Assembly (NCBI GenBank): GCA_947476295.1 | Contig: CANJQC010000026.1 | Span: 1 to 51,434, forward strand | DNA: 51,434 bases | Reading direction: 5' to 3' | DNA from: Planctomycetaceae bacterium | Lineage (GTDB): Bacteria; Planctomycetota; Planctomycetia; Planctomycetales; Planctomycetaceae | Shown here: piece by piece, positions 44,111 through 51,434 of the stretch | Position numbering within the stretch: the stretch's first letter is position 1 | Layout: every line of letters starts with the position of its first letter | Position numbers and translations under genes: made by a program | The notes under the pieces: generated by a model | What the model saw: the letters and a program-made list of their open reading frames with translations, nothing else | What the model was told of the DNA's origin: nothing | Database searches by the model: none

Positions 44111-44785
44111 TCAGGACGGGCGAACGGCAGTTCCTGCCGGTTTTTCGATCGATTTCCCTGGATCGCGTTCCAGCAAATAGAACGCACTGTCAGCCCGCAG
44201 GTTCGCCCCTAGGAGGCGATCGACCGCACGCCCGCGAATGATGGGACTTTCCTTCACAATTCGCAGACCGATCCCGTCCATCAGATCGCGAAAATCCTTC
44301 ATGGACATAAAGTGGACATTGGGCGTTTCATACCATTCGTATGGCAGTGCATGAGTGACGGGCGTTCTGCCACGCCGCAGCACTTCCAGTCGCACGCGCC
44401 AGTGTCCAAAATTTGGCACCACAATCAGGGCACGATGCGCGACGCGGAGCATTTCCAGCAGCAGCTTCTTGGGATGACGAACCTGCTGCAGTGTCTGACT
44501 GAGCACTGCGTAGTCGAAACTGTCACTGGGGACATCGACCAGACCTTCGTTAAGGTCCGCTTCGATCGCCGGAAGTCCGCGTTCGATGACCGACACGATG
44601 TTAGCGTGTTCGACTTCGACACCCATTGCCGTGCAGCCCAGCTCATCCTGCAGACGCAGCATGAGCCGACCGTCGCCGCAGCCAAGATCGATCACCCGAC
44701 TGCCACGCTGGATATGCTGCATGATGAGTTCATCGGTGAGCTGGACCGAAAGGTCGGGCATCTGATATCGATTGGTGGTCGGCAT
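44111..44785 (-). CDS. MetW methyltransferase-fold protein
   Basis: This protein of about 224 residues starts at ATG 44785 or a few codons later (an ATG at 44854 is possible). It has a class I SAM-binding fold: SRVIDLGCGDGRLMLRLQDE (motif I), GVEVEHANIVSVIERG, SFDYAVLSQTLQQVRHPKKLLLEMLRV and PNFGHWRVRLEVL. These are typical MetW features. MetW normally works with MetX (homoserine O-acetyl- or succinyltransferase) in methionine synthesis, and the two genes are usually adjacent; metX is not next to it here. An upstream TTAATC repeat region lies just before the start. Confidence 0.85.
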   Translation of the reverse strand: MPTTNRYQMPDLSVQLTDELIMQHIQRGSRVIDLGCGDGRLMLRLQDELGCTAMGVEVEHANIVSVIERGLPAIEADLNEGLVDVPSDSFDYAVLSQTLQQVRHPKKLLLEMLRVAHRALIVVPNFGHWRVRLEVLRRGRTPVTHALPYEWYETPNVHFMSMKDFRDLMDGIGLRIVKESPIIRGRAVDRLLGANLRADSAFYLLERDPGKSIEKPAGTAVRPS

Positions 44786-45230
44786 GGATGATGAGATTTC
44801 TGTGGCTGGACTCTTTGCATCGAGTGCGATTCCTGCAGCCTCGAAATGTTGCATTCAACTCTTAATCTTAATCCTGCTCTTAATCTTAATCTCTGTGTGC
44901 AACGTGTGTGTCATCCACAGTCGCGGAGCAACCGAGGCTGCGAATCGATTTAAGAGTAAGATTATGATTAAGTAAGATTAAGAGAGCATTTTTACGAGCG
45001 TGGGGTAGTGAACGGACGGTGGAGATTCTAGCTCTGACGGTGTTGTCTCGCCATGCGACGGACAGGAATGTCCAACTTGCGTGAAGCGACGCAGGCTGAG
45101 GCCTAGAGTTCCATAAAAACCGTGAGAAGCCGAGGTTCGTTTGTTGTTTGAGCAGTCAAATCGATCGAAGTTGAGTAAAATGCGTGTGGCTGGGGTAGAA
45201 ATCTGGAACCTTAAATTCAGGACATTCGCC
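44786..45230. other. Divergent region between metW and exported protein, with TTAATC repeats
   Basis: About 445 bases. Two direct 15-bp copies, CTCTTAATCTTAATC (44859-44873 and 44877-44891), are mirrored by TAAGATTAAGAG (44973-44984) and related sequence at 44951-44972. The arrangement can fold into a long hairpin with a loop of about 60 bases. The rest has no recognised gene. Such AT-rich TTAATC repeats are familiar from planctomycete intergenic DNA. Confidence 0.5.
44859..44984. repeat. TTAATC direct and inverted repeats upstream of metW
   Basis: The direct copies (CTCTTAATCTTAATC at 44859-44873 and 44877-44891) and the inverted copy (TAAGATTAAGAG at 44973-44984) share at least a 12-base perfect pairing. 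They lie in the control region between two divergent genes. Confidence 0.8.
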
Positions 45231-46457
45231 ATGAAAACACGATTACTTCTCACATGTCTCGTCGCCACCGTTTTTGCGATCGTGCGTTCAGGCAGTAGCG
45301 CGAACGCCGGGTGTGCATGTCCGTTCTGTGATGCTCCATCGTTGATGCTGTCCGAGCAAATTGGACAATGCGATCATCTGCTGCGAGGAAAGTGGCTGGG
45401 GGGTGAGAAGCCAGCGAGTTTGCGCGGTGGTTCGTCAAAGTTTGAAATTCTGGACGTCGCTTTTTCTAAAGGTGACCGTTACAAAAAGGGACAGGTTGTC
45501 GTGATGCCTCAATACATTGCCGGCAGTGACGCCAGTTCGTATTCGCTGATGGGGCCGGATGACCGACTGGAAGACTGGCATCTACCGTCGGAAGTGACGG
45601 AGGCATCGTGGACATATTTGTTGAAAATGCCGCCTTCGGTGAAAGATGCCACGGCGCAGGCCGAACGTTTGTTGTACTTTCTGGACTATTTTGAGCATCC
45701 CGATCTGCTGGTTTCAAATGATGCTTTTGCCGAATTTGCGGCCGCGCCGTATGAAGTCATAGCGCCTCTCAAGGATCAGCTGCCTCGGGAGAAAATTCTG
45801 AGCTGGTTACAAAGCCCAAAAACACCCGTGACACGCACAGGCTTCTATGGCATGTTGGCTGGAATCTGCGGTCATGCTGAAGATGCTGCAATTCTGGAAA
45901 AGAAGATCGTGACACTTGATGCTGACTTTCGGCTGGGCATCGAAGGCGTCATGGCCGGTTACATGATGATCTGTGGCGAAGAGGGATTGAAGAAACTGGA
46001 AGAAGTTAAAATCCTGAGTAAGACAGCGATCGATAAAGACGGCAAAGAAATCATGCTGCCGTTCAGCGAAACCTACGCCCTCATGCAGGCGCTGCGGTTT
46101 ATGTGGACGTATGAACCAGATCGGATGCCAAAGGATCGCCTTAAACAATCCATGCACTTGCTGCTGGAACGAAAAGAAATGGCCGACCTAGTGATCACAG
46201 ACCTTGCACGCTGGAAGGACTGGTCCATTCAGGATCGCCTAATGACCATGTACAGTGATGAAAACTACGACATCCCTGCCATCCGTCGAGCCATCGTTCG
46301 GTATCTCTATTATTGCAGCCAAGAAAAGCTCGAACCCGGTGCTGATGGCACACGCGCCCCAACGGACGACGCTGTCAAAGCCGAAGCAAACATGAAATTG
46401 CTTGAAGAACGCGATCCGAAGACCGTAAATGATGCTAAGCGGTATTTGATACGATAA
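45231..46457 (+). CDS. Exported protein of unknown function
   Basis: This protein of about 408 residues starts at ATG 45231 with a clear signal peptide (MKTRLLLTCLVATVFAIVRS, mature end near SGSSANA|GCACPFC). The mature N-terminus has a CxCxxC cluster (CACPFC), followed by a beta-rich region (KFEILDVAFSKGDRYKKGQVVV) and a long helical part (about 150-400) with HEAT- or TPR-like spacing (ILSWLQSPKTPVTRTGFYGM, EAMLAG-like repeats). I do not recognise a named family. It appears to be a planctomycete-type periplasmic protein; the cysteine cluster could hold a metal. It is divergent from metW. Confidence 0.75.
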   Translation: MKTRLLLTCLVATVFAIVRSGSSANAGCACPFCDAPSLMLSEQIGQCDHLLRGKWLGGEKPASLRGGSSKFEILDVAFSKGDRYKKGQVVVMPQYIAGSDASSYSLMGPDDRLEDWHLPSEVTEASWTYLLKMPPSVKDATAQAERLLYFLDYFEHPDLLVSNDAFAEFAAAPYEVIAPLKDQLPREKILSWLQSPKTPVTRTGFYGMLAGICGHAEDAAILEKKIVTLDADFRLGIEGVMAGYMMICGEEGLKKLEEVKILSKTAIDKDGKEIMLPFSETYALMQALRFMWTYEPDRMPKDRLKQSMHLLLERKEMADLVITDLARWKDWSIQDRLMTMYSDENYDIPAIRRAIVRYLYYCSQEKLEPGADGTRAPTDDAVKAEANMKLLEERDPKTVNDAKRYLIR

Positions 46458-46723
46458 TGGACCTTTTCAATGCCACGCTTATTCAATGGGAAACAGGGTC
46501 GTTTTTCAGTTTCGCCCATGCCGCAACTTCAAAAGCAGTAGGCGAGGCTGCTTTCATTCGACTCGTCACATCCCGCAGGTTCCGGGAGTGCTCGGAGCTT
46601 GCCTCCCGGCGCTGCACGTTCTGGCGTCCTTTCGAGTTGGCTGATCTGAACATCACTTTCACAAGCGCCGACGTTGCGGCTTGTATCAATTGTAGCTAAT
46701 GCTACAATTGATACATTGCGAGC
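46458..46723. other. Intergenic region with palindrome upstream of metal-binding lipoprotein
   Basis: About 265 bases. It contains a possible hairpin (CCGGGAG...CTCCCGG, about 46584-46612) that may end the upstream gene, though no T-run follows. The perfect palindrome described separately lies at 46682-46715. The open frame at 46457-46699 lacks a ribosome site and is not believed. Confidence 0.45.
46682..46715. promoter_or_regulatory. Perfect 15-bp inverted repeat, putative operator
   Basis: TGTATCAATTGTAGC (46682-46696) and GCTACAATTGATACA (46701-46715) are exact reverse complements around TAAT. The palindrome ends 8 bases before ATG 46724 and probably overlaps the promoter or leader of the metal-binding lipoprotein. 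Its size and position fit a dimeric, perhaps metal-responsive repressor (DtxR/MntR or Fur/Zur class), although it matches no consensus I can name. Confidence 0.65.
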
Positions 46724-47773
46724 ATGGCTATCGCTGCACTTTCGATCTCAAGGATGTTGTTTGTGAGACAACTTGTCACGACGCTTTTGGTTTTGTCGCT
46801 CTGCGTCGGATGCGGCAGTTCAGGTTCGGCACCGCAGGCTGCTCGGACGTCATCATCAAGCGGATACAATGGCAAGTCCCCCATCAAAGTGATCGCGACG
46901 GTGGGGATGGTCGGTGACATTGTTAGGAATGTCGGTGGCGAACACGTTGAGGTCACTCAGGTCATGGGGGCGGGCGTTGATCCTCATCTTTACAAGGCGA
47001 CCCGGGATGACGTGCAGACGATTATGGGGGGCGACGCCGCCTTTTATTCGGGATTAATGCTCGAGGGCAAGATGGCTGACACACTGGTCAAAGTTGCCCG
47101 CAGTAAGCCTGTGTTTGCTGTGACAGAACTGATCGATGAGTCTCAATTGCTCGAACCAGAAGGTTCTGCGGGGCACTACGACCCTCATGTGTGGATGGAT
47201 GTGGCAGCGTGGTCCAGATGTGTTGAAGTGGTTGGCAGCGCGCTCGTGGACCTGGATCCAAAACACGCCGAGGACTACCACAAGAATGCGGAGTCGTATC
47301 GCCAACAGCTTACGCAACTTCATGAGTACGGCCTGAAGTCCATTGCGTCAATCCCAGAGCAGAGCCGCGTGCTTATCACTTCGCACGATGCGTTCAACTA
47401 CTTTGGTCGCGCCTATGGGCTGAATGTGCAGGGGGTGCAGGGAATTTCCACAGAATCCGAGGCCGGTCTGCAGCGCGTCAACGACCTAGTGGACTTAATC
47501 GTCGGCCGGAATGTGCAGGCGGTCTTCGTTGAGAGCAGCGTTCCCCGGAAGAACATTGACGCATTGGTTGAGGGGGCTCGTTCCAGAAATCACGATGTCC
47601 AGGTTGGCGGCGAGTTATTTTCTGACGCGATGGGGGATGCTGGAACGTATGAGGGTACCTATATCGGAATGCTCGATCATAATTTGACGCTGGTGACGAG
47701 GGCCCTCGGGGGCACTGCCCCCGAAAAAGGGCTGAACGGAAAGTTGTCACATGCAGGCGGGCCAGCGAAATGA
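46724..47773 (+). CDS. Zn/Mn-type ABC substrate-binding lipoprotein (TroA/PsaA/ZnuA family)
   Basis: This 349-residue protein has a lipoprotein signal (LVTTLLVLSLCVGC). The first ATG is at 46724; ATG 46754 or GTG 46763 (AAGG at 46750-46753) would give a shorter signal and might be the true start given the palindrome just upstream. The cluster 9 metal ligands are all present: DPHLYK, HVWMD, SHDAFNYF, and an acidic residue near the C-terminal lobe. It should bind Mn2+, Zn2+ or Fe2+ at the outer face of the inner membrane. No ATPase or permease gene follows, so its transport partner must be elsewhere. A perfect palindrome at 46682-46715 probably controls it. Confidence 0.88.
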   Translation: MAIAALSISRMLFVRQLVTTLLVLSLCVGCGSSGSAPQAARTSSSSGYNGKSPIKVIATVGMVGDIVRNVGGEHVEVTQVMGAGVDPHLYKATRDDVQTIMGGDAAFYSGLMLEGKMADTLVKVARSKPVFAVTELIDESQLLEPEGSAGHYDPHVWMDVAAWSRCVEVVGSALVDLDPKHAEDYHKNAESYRQQLTQLHEYGLKSIASIPEQSRVLITSHDAFNYFGRAYGLNVQGVQGISTESEAGLQRVNDLVDLIVGRNVQAVFVESSVPRKNIDALVEGARSRNHDVQVGGELFSDAMGDAGTYEGTYIGMLDHNLTLVTRALGGTAPEKGLNGKLSHAGGPAK

Positions 47774-47863
47774 GCCAAAGGATCAGGTACTGACTCTTTC
47801 CAAATTGCGGCCCTAAGCTATCAGTCATAAATCCAGTCACCACTGGCATCGGAATCTGAACGG

Positions 47864-48652
47864 TCAGCGGAGACGCACCAGCCATTCGGTGACGTTCAGC
47901 CAGAAACGATTGTAGTGTTCCCAGAAAACGAAGTTGCATCCCCAGTGCGGTGCAGGGTCCGACGTGTAGGCGACGGACCTTCCTTTTCCGATGGTTGACA
48001 CAGCGAGCAGAGGGTCGTTGGTGCCCTTCCACCGCGCGATGACCTCCCCTTCAGGGCGCGATTTCACCTGATTATAACCTAGGATGGGCGGCAGTGTGGT
48101 GAAGTCAAAATCGCGAAGGATCGGGTGTTGCGGGTTCACAATCTCCGCCTCATATCCTTCGGTGCTCTCGATCAGGTCTTCGTATTCTAGGCAGGTCACG
48201 GGCAGGAGTTCGCGGAGGCGGCATCGCCCCCAGCCGCCCATCCCGTGATCTCCGCTGAAGCTCTGCCAGCCTCCCAGAAACATAATCCCCAATCCACCCT
48301 GTACGGCTTCAATTGTCAGGCGAATACGATCCGGGAATGTTAGATACTGCTTTCCAAACTGTTCCCGCTTAAAGAATGCCGGAGCCAGCTGAAAATTGCG
48401 AGCTTCTAGGTCTGAAAAAATAACGGCATCGTAAGTGGCCAGAATGTTCTCGTATTCGCCGGGTTTCAACATGTAGAAATCCCAACTGGGCACACTGGTA
48501 ACCTGATGCTCGCCCGTGGATTCCAGGGCTTCTTTCAACCATTTGCCGTAGTTGAAGATCTCCGTTCCTTTGACAGAATGATGAAACGCCGACTCGGCAT
48601 AGACCGGGCCAAGTTGGACTGCCCAGTCCCCTGCATAATAGATTTTGGCCAT
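47864..48652 (-). CDS. GATase-like protein (PF07090-type putative glutamine amidotransferase)
   Basis: This 262-residue cytoplasmic-looking protein resembles the PF07090 family, a flavodoxin/GATase-like fold: YYAGDWAVQLGPVYAESAFH, GTEIFNYGKWLKEALES, YDAVIFSDLEARNF, GGLGIMFLGGWQSFSGDHGM. The usual class I GATase nucleophile elbow G-x-C-x-G is not visible (GLGIMFLGGW instead), so glutaminase activity is doubtful. It is the last gene of a tight operon (6 bases from the small TM gene). It may process or sense the substrate imported by the symporter; this is inference. Confidence 0.75.
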   Translation of the reverse strand: MAKIYYAGDWAVQLGPVYAESAFHHSVKGTEIFNYGKWLKEALESTGEHQVTSVPSWDFYMLKPGEYENILATYDAVIFSDLEARNFQLAPAFFKREQFGKQYLTFPDRIRLTIEAVQGGLGIMFLGGWQSFSGDHGMGGWGRCRLRELLPVTCLEYEDLIESTEGYEAEIVNPQHPILRDFDFTTLPPILGYNQVKSRPEGEVIARWKGTNDPLLAVSTIGKGRSVAYTSDPAPHWGCNFVFWEHYNRFWLNVTEWLVRLR

Positions 48653-48658
48653 GTATAT

Positions 48659-48850
48659 TCACTTTTTCCGTGCGGCGTTTTCGGAATCCGGTTGAGTTGG
48701 ATCAAATGTTCCTAAGCTGAGCTTTTCGAGCATCTGGCGGATATCAGTCACTCCTTTGAAGGCGACATACACGGTGATCGTGCTGTACCAACCCAGAGTG
48801 GCAAAGGTCAGGATTCCCCAGAACCAGCGGTATGTTTCCATATCAGTCAT
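48659..48850 (-). CDS. Small single-TM protein of a symporter operon
   Basis: This 63-residue protein has one TM helix (WFWGILTFATLGWYSTITVYVAF) and a charged cytoplasmic tail (VTDIRQMLEKLSLGTFDPTQ). It lies between the SSS symporter (27 bases upstream) and the GATase-like gene (6 bases downstream). Small TM partners are known for other SSS transporters (YjcH with ActP, YhdT with PanF), so a subunit role is plausible. I do not recognise this exact family. Confidence 0.7.
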   Translation of the reverse strand: MTDMETYRWFWGILTFATLGWYSTITVYVAFKGVTDIRQMLEKLSLGTFDPTQPDSENAARKK

Positions 48851-48877
48851 TCCTGATTGTCTTTGAAAATGTGAACT

Positions 48878-50374
48878 TTAGACTGGCAACTCAGAGTTTT
48901 TCTGAGGCTTAAGCAATGAGAACACAACCATTGCAACGCCCGCAAGGACAAATGCAGCGATCTTTGCCCGGTCCTGTGTGAAGTGGTAATCCCTGTTTAG
49001 CGCCTCGGCACCCCCAGCCATGGTTTTCTCAAGCACCAGATAGCCGATGGGAAATGCTGCTCCGATCAGAATCGCAGCCGTAGCACCCCAACTATTGGCG
49101 TGCTTCCAATAACAACAGGCAATCAGCAGAACGGACATGCTGGAAAGATAGACCGTCCCGGTTGTGGTCAGGTAATCCCAAAGTCCACCCTCCAGTTTGT
49201 AGAACAGTCCGTAGAAGAACAAGAAAACTCCGATGAGAGCGACAATCATCCGGTTGATTAGAATGCCTTTTTTTTCGGATGTTTTCCCTTTGCGGAATGG
49301 TCCTAGAATGTCGTTATAGATAACCGCCGCCCAAGTAATCATATACGACGAATCGGTGGACATATCTGCCGCCAGCATGGCAGCGACCAGAAGTCCCATC
49401 AATCCAATGGGAACAACGGTTCCCAGATAAATGGGCATCGCTTCGAGCGTCGTATGGGCCGTTCCAATCTGCCCTGGGGACAACATGGCCAGAGCTGCGA
49501 TGCCCCAGATCCCGGGGATCAGGAAACGACAGACGAAGAAAAAACTGGTGCCTATATAGATCTTCCGCCCGGTCCATGTATCTTTGGCTGAAAGCAGGCG
49601 CGCGATAGTCGTTTGCCATGTCAGTGTCGCAGCGATCTGGACAAAGGCTTGTGCCAGCACGTATTCCCATCCCAGCTTCGGATTGAGAAATGGATTGAAC
49701 CCTCCAACACCATGCTGCTTTTCTACAGTATCGACAATCGTGGTCCAGCCGACTTTGCCCAGAATCAAATAGGTGACTACCAGCAACCCTAAGCTCATGA
49801 CAATGAATTGCAGAAAGTCGGTCACCAGAACCGACAGCATTCCGCCCATGATGGTATACACAGCAACCATAATCAGCAGCAAGGTCATGGTGATTACCAG
49901 GTAGTCCGGATTCATACCGGTCACCAGCACCAAAAATTCGCCGCCGATTCTCAGGAAGACTCCCATGTTCAGTAGTCCGCCCAGAACGATCACGACACCC
50001 GCAAGCCACCGCACAAACGTCCCAAAACGCTGTTCGAATAATTCGGGAATTGTCATCACTCCGGAATCCCGCAACGGCTTCACACAGAAACCTGTGACGC
50101 CAATGATCAGCATTGCCAAGGCCTGCAGAATTCCTGGCGTTGCACCGGAGAAGCCATGCTCGTAACCAGCCTGAGCCGTGTACATGCAGGTCACGATGCC
50201 GAATTCTGTGGCCGCCAAAGACGCGATTCCCAGGAACACGTTCATCTCGCGTCCGGCCACCAGAAAGTCGTCAACTTTGCCAACGTATTTCCGCACCATC
50301 AGCCCGGCTGCCATCGTCACGACGAGATAGAGCCCGACAATACTGCCGTCAACCAGCCAAGAAAAATGCGACAT
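48878..50374 (-). CDS. Sodium:solute symporter (SSS family)
   Basis: This 498-residue protein has about 13 predicted TM helices in the LeuT-type fold of the SSS family. Signatures are LVAGREMNVFLGIASLAATEFG near residue 38 (the unwound TM1 that binds Na+ and substrate), TIMGGMLSVLVTDFLQFIVM, and AAMLAADMSTDSSYM in the TM8 region where a second Na+ site is usually formed by Ser/Thr residues. Substrates in the family include sugars, amino acids, sialic acid and carboxylates; the sequence alone does not fix it here. It is first in a three-gene operon with a small TM protein and a GATase-like protein. The ATG at 50374 has GAGAG a few bases upstream. Confidence 0.92.
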   Translation of the reverse strand: MSHFSWLVDGSIVGLYLVVTMAAGLMVRKYVGKVDDFLVAGREMNVFLGIASLAATEFGIVTCMYTAQAGYEHGFSGATPGILQALAMLIIGVTGFCVKPLRDSGVMTIPELFEQRFGTFVRWLAGVVIVLGGLLNMGVFLRIGGEFLVLVTGMNPDYLVITMTLLLIMVAVYTIMGGMLSVLVTDFLQFIVMSLGLLVVTYLILGKVGWTTIVDTVEKQHGVGGFNPFLNPKLGWEYVLAQAFVQIAATLTWQTTIARLLSAKDTWTGRKIYIGTSFFFVCRFLIPGIWGIAALAMLSPGQIGTAHTTLEAMPIYLGTVVPIGLMGLLVAAMLAADMSTDSSYMITWAAVIYNDILGPFRKGKTSEKKGILINRMIVALIGVFLFFYGLFYKLEGGLWDYLTTTGTVYLSSMSVLLIACCYWKHANSWGATAAILIGAAFPIGYLVLEKTMAGGAEALNRDYHFTQDRAKIAAFVLAGVAMVVFSLLKPQKNSELPV

Positions 50375-50740
50375 TGCTAGGGTCTCTCAGGGTCCGGAAT
50401 CAGGTAAATGTCAGTATAGACAGAGGCATGCTTCACTAACTCGCCGAGCGCAAACGAGGGCGAAGGTTCTTATAACGAGCTGTAAAAAATTTCGCCACTT
50501 CGCCGGTGCGTGAAAGCCGAGGACGCCCGGAAGTCTCGCCGACCGCCGCCGCCCCGGTTTGACCGGAAAACAATGCAACCTGTCATTTGCGATCAGCCGC
50601 ATAAACTCATCCTGAAGTGCATGTGGCCTCGTTGAAGGCTCGAATCGACTGAGCGAGACGGCTAGAGTTCATCAGACGGCCTTCGCGGCGATACGCTTCG
50701 CTCCTTAATGGATGCTCAACACTGACACGGAGAACCCCCA
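50375..50740. other. Upstream region of the SSS operon, no gene recognised
   Basis: About 365 bases between the divergent symporter gene and the small exported frame at 50741. No convincing gene is visible. It presumably contains the operon promoter. No clear operator was found. Confidence 0.4.
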
Positions 50741-50980
50741 ATGCAAATGAATTTCCTTTGTCGATGGCTGGCGGGTCCGTTTCACTTGGTGGCCTTCTGC
50801 TTTTGGATTCTGAGTTGCGCTGCGGCGAACGCTGGTCCTGTCGGGATCGGCTGGACTCCGCATGGTACATTGACGACTGCCGGATATATCGCTCCCGATG
50901 GACATTTGAACCTGTTCGATGGCGGAGTGGCCGGTTGGACTTGTAAACGGCGGCGAGAGCATCGGTGTTTTCCTGAATGA
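50741..50980 (+). pseudogene. N-terminal fragment of an exported protein
   Basis: ATG 50741 has a good ribosome site (GGAGA, 7 bases upstream) and encodes a strong signal peptide (FHLVAFCFWILSCAAANA). A mature start follows: GPVGIGWTPHGTLTTAGYIA, then PDGHLNLFDGG. Around 50940 the sequence switches to DNA that, on the opposite strand, encodes a piece of an RND pump; the frame then ends at 50978-50980 with an unrelated KRRREHRCFPE. It looks like an exported gene cut short by a rearrangement. The family is not recognised. Confidence 0.55.
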
Positions 50981-51224
50981 CGCCGACAGTAATCCCTTTG
51001 TTGCTAAATGTAATTTGCTGAACGTTGGGTTCTTCCGCCAGATCGGGAAAGCTTGGAATCCGGTCAATCTGCGACTGCACTTCGTTCAGGACTTTCTGAA
51101 CGCGTGGAACGTCGCTGCGAACTTCGATAACAACGTTTGCCGCAACTTCAGCGGCGACGGACGTCACTTTCTTGATACCGTCAACCGACCGAACGGCCTC
51201 TTCGATCTTCTGGAAAATTCCACT
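50941..51224 (-). pseudogene. Fragment of an RND-type efflux transporter
   Basis: The minus-strand frame encodes SGIFQKIEEAVRSVDGIKKV, TSVAAEVAANVVIEVRSDVP, VQKVLNEVQSQIDRIPSFPD and LAEEPNVQQI. This is the pore-domain pattern of RND (AcrB/HAE1-like) pumps: a helix ending in DGIKKVTS, then VLNEVQSQIDRIP.FP..AEEP. Full proteins have about 1,000 residues, and only about 80 remain. The frame starts after an in-frame stop at 51225-51227 and loses similarity near 50940, where the exported-protein fragment begins on the other strand. Confidence 0.7.
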
Positions 51225-51434
51225 CTAACACGAACTTGAACGGCTCCAAAATGAGCTTTGAGCTGTAGAAGACTGGGAGTTTGGAAAAGAACGGCAACTA
51301 TAAAATTACATATGTAGCCAGAAAATATTAAGATTTTCCTGGACTTTGTTTTTCCTGCCGGCACAAATCCGTCATGAGCAAGCCAGACAAACGCCCCGTG
51401 CATGTTGCGGAAATCAAAAAAAACGTACAAAGGC
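51225..51434. other. Right-edge stretch without a recognisable gene
   Basis: About 210 bases. An open minus-strand frame here lacks a start signal and recognisable domain. It may be part of the rearranged material that joins the RND fragment to whatever lies beyond the window. Confidence 0.4.

Noticed and set aside
46457-46699. 80-codon plus-strand frame overlapping the stop of the previous gene
   Set aside because: No ribosome site, no family, and it overlaps the regulatory palindrome upstream of the metal-binding lipoprotein.
47698-47735. GC-rich hairpin CGGGGGC...GCCCCCG near the 3' end of the metal-binding lipoprotein gene
   Set aside because: It lies inside the coding region, without a T-run, so not a terminator.
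1-51434. tRNA, rRNA, CRISPR arrays and complete insertion sequences
   Set aside because: No T-loop/acceptor pattern, rRNA-like block, regularly spaced direct repeat array or transposase with terminal inverted repeats was recognised by eye; a covariance-model search could still reveal an RNA gene.

Overview
The window looks like a chromosomal segment of a member of the Planctomycetota (Planctomycetaceae-like). Supporting signs are a Tat-exported DUF1501 protein, two exported SUMF1-type (formylglycine-generating-enzyme fold) proteins, a DUF1559 protein with a single membrane anchor, a PknB-type kinase with a C-terminal membrane anchor, long low-complexity exported proteins, a c-type haem protein with a CxxxCH site, a sulfatase remnant and a giant TPR protein. 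There are many orphan-like genes in short operons, weak Shine-Dalgarno sites for many genes, and several families of short dispersed palindromes. No rRNA, tRNA, CRISPR array or complete insertion sequence was recognised.

Layout. 0-10 kb: a ~2,280-residue exported TPR/solenoid protein (minus), a 27-codon small ORF with a very strong ribosome site that leads into a GH13 enzyme, and a ZnuA-like lipoprotein whose metal ligands are eroded. 10-16 kb: an exported low-complexity protein ending in YHS-like modules, rnpA-yidD (no rpmH beside them), and a PhoR-like histidine kinase. 16-20 kb: a HAD hydrolase, then an exported SUMF1-like protein followed by a Tat-exported DUF1501 protein. 20-25.3 kb: groES-groEL with a clear terminator, an ECF sigma factor overlapping a membrane-anchored putative anti-sigma protein, and a membrane Ser/Thr kinase. 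25.4-28.3 kb: an intact ATP-dependent PEP carboxykinase between broken genes (N-terminal stub of a YidE/AspT-type transporter, a frameshifted PPK2, an internally deleted PP2C phosphatase). 28.3-33 kb: hemW, prfB with a programmed frameshift (CTTTGAC), a pair of REP-like hairpins, and aspS. 33-37.3 kb: a wrecked sulfatase directly upstream of an exported protein with the full FGE cysteine pair, a two-TM potassium-channel/TrkA protein, and a DUF1559 protein. 37.4-42.7 kb: an RluA-type pseudouridine synthase and rpsD, a small Cys-rich membrane protein, a WbpA-like nucleotide-sugar dehydrogenase, and a lipoprotein. 42.7-46.5 kb: an exported haem-site protein, metW, and an exported protein of unknown function. 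46.7-50.4 kb: a metal-binding lipoprotein behind a perfect 15-bp palindrome, and a three-gene operon of SSS symporter, small TM protein and GATase-like protein. 50.7-51.4 kb: two gene fragments facing each other (exported N-terminus and RND efflux pump fragment).

Two themes stand out. First, gene erosion by internal deletion and frameshift: PPK2, PP2C, the YidE-like transporter, the sulfatase and the RND pump are all partial, while their functional partners (pckA, the FGE) remain open. Second, short palindromic repeats sit at gene ends: a four-member family with GGCGAGCGG/CCGCTCGCC arms, tandem TGCCG-loop hairpins with covarying stems upstream of prfB, TTAATC repeats upstream of metW, and an AGVSP/GETPALP-type palindrome after aspS. 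Housekeeping functions (translation, chaperones, haem, methionine) are intermingled with exported and membrane proteins of unknown substrate.
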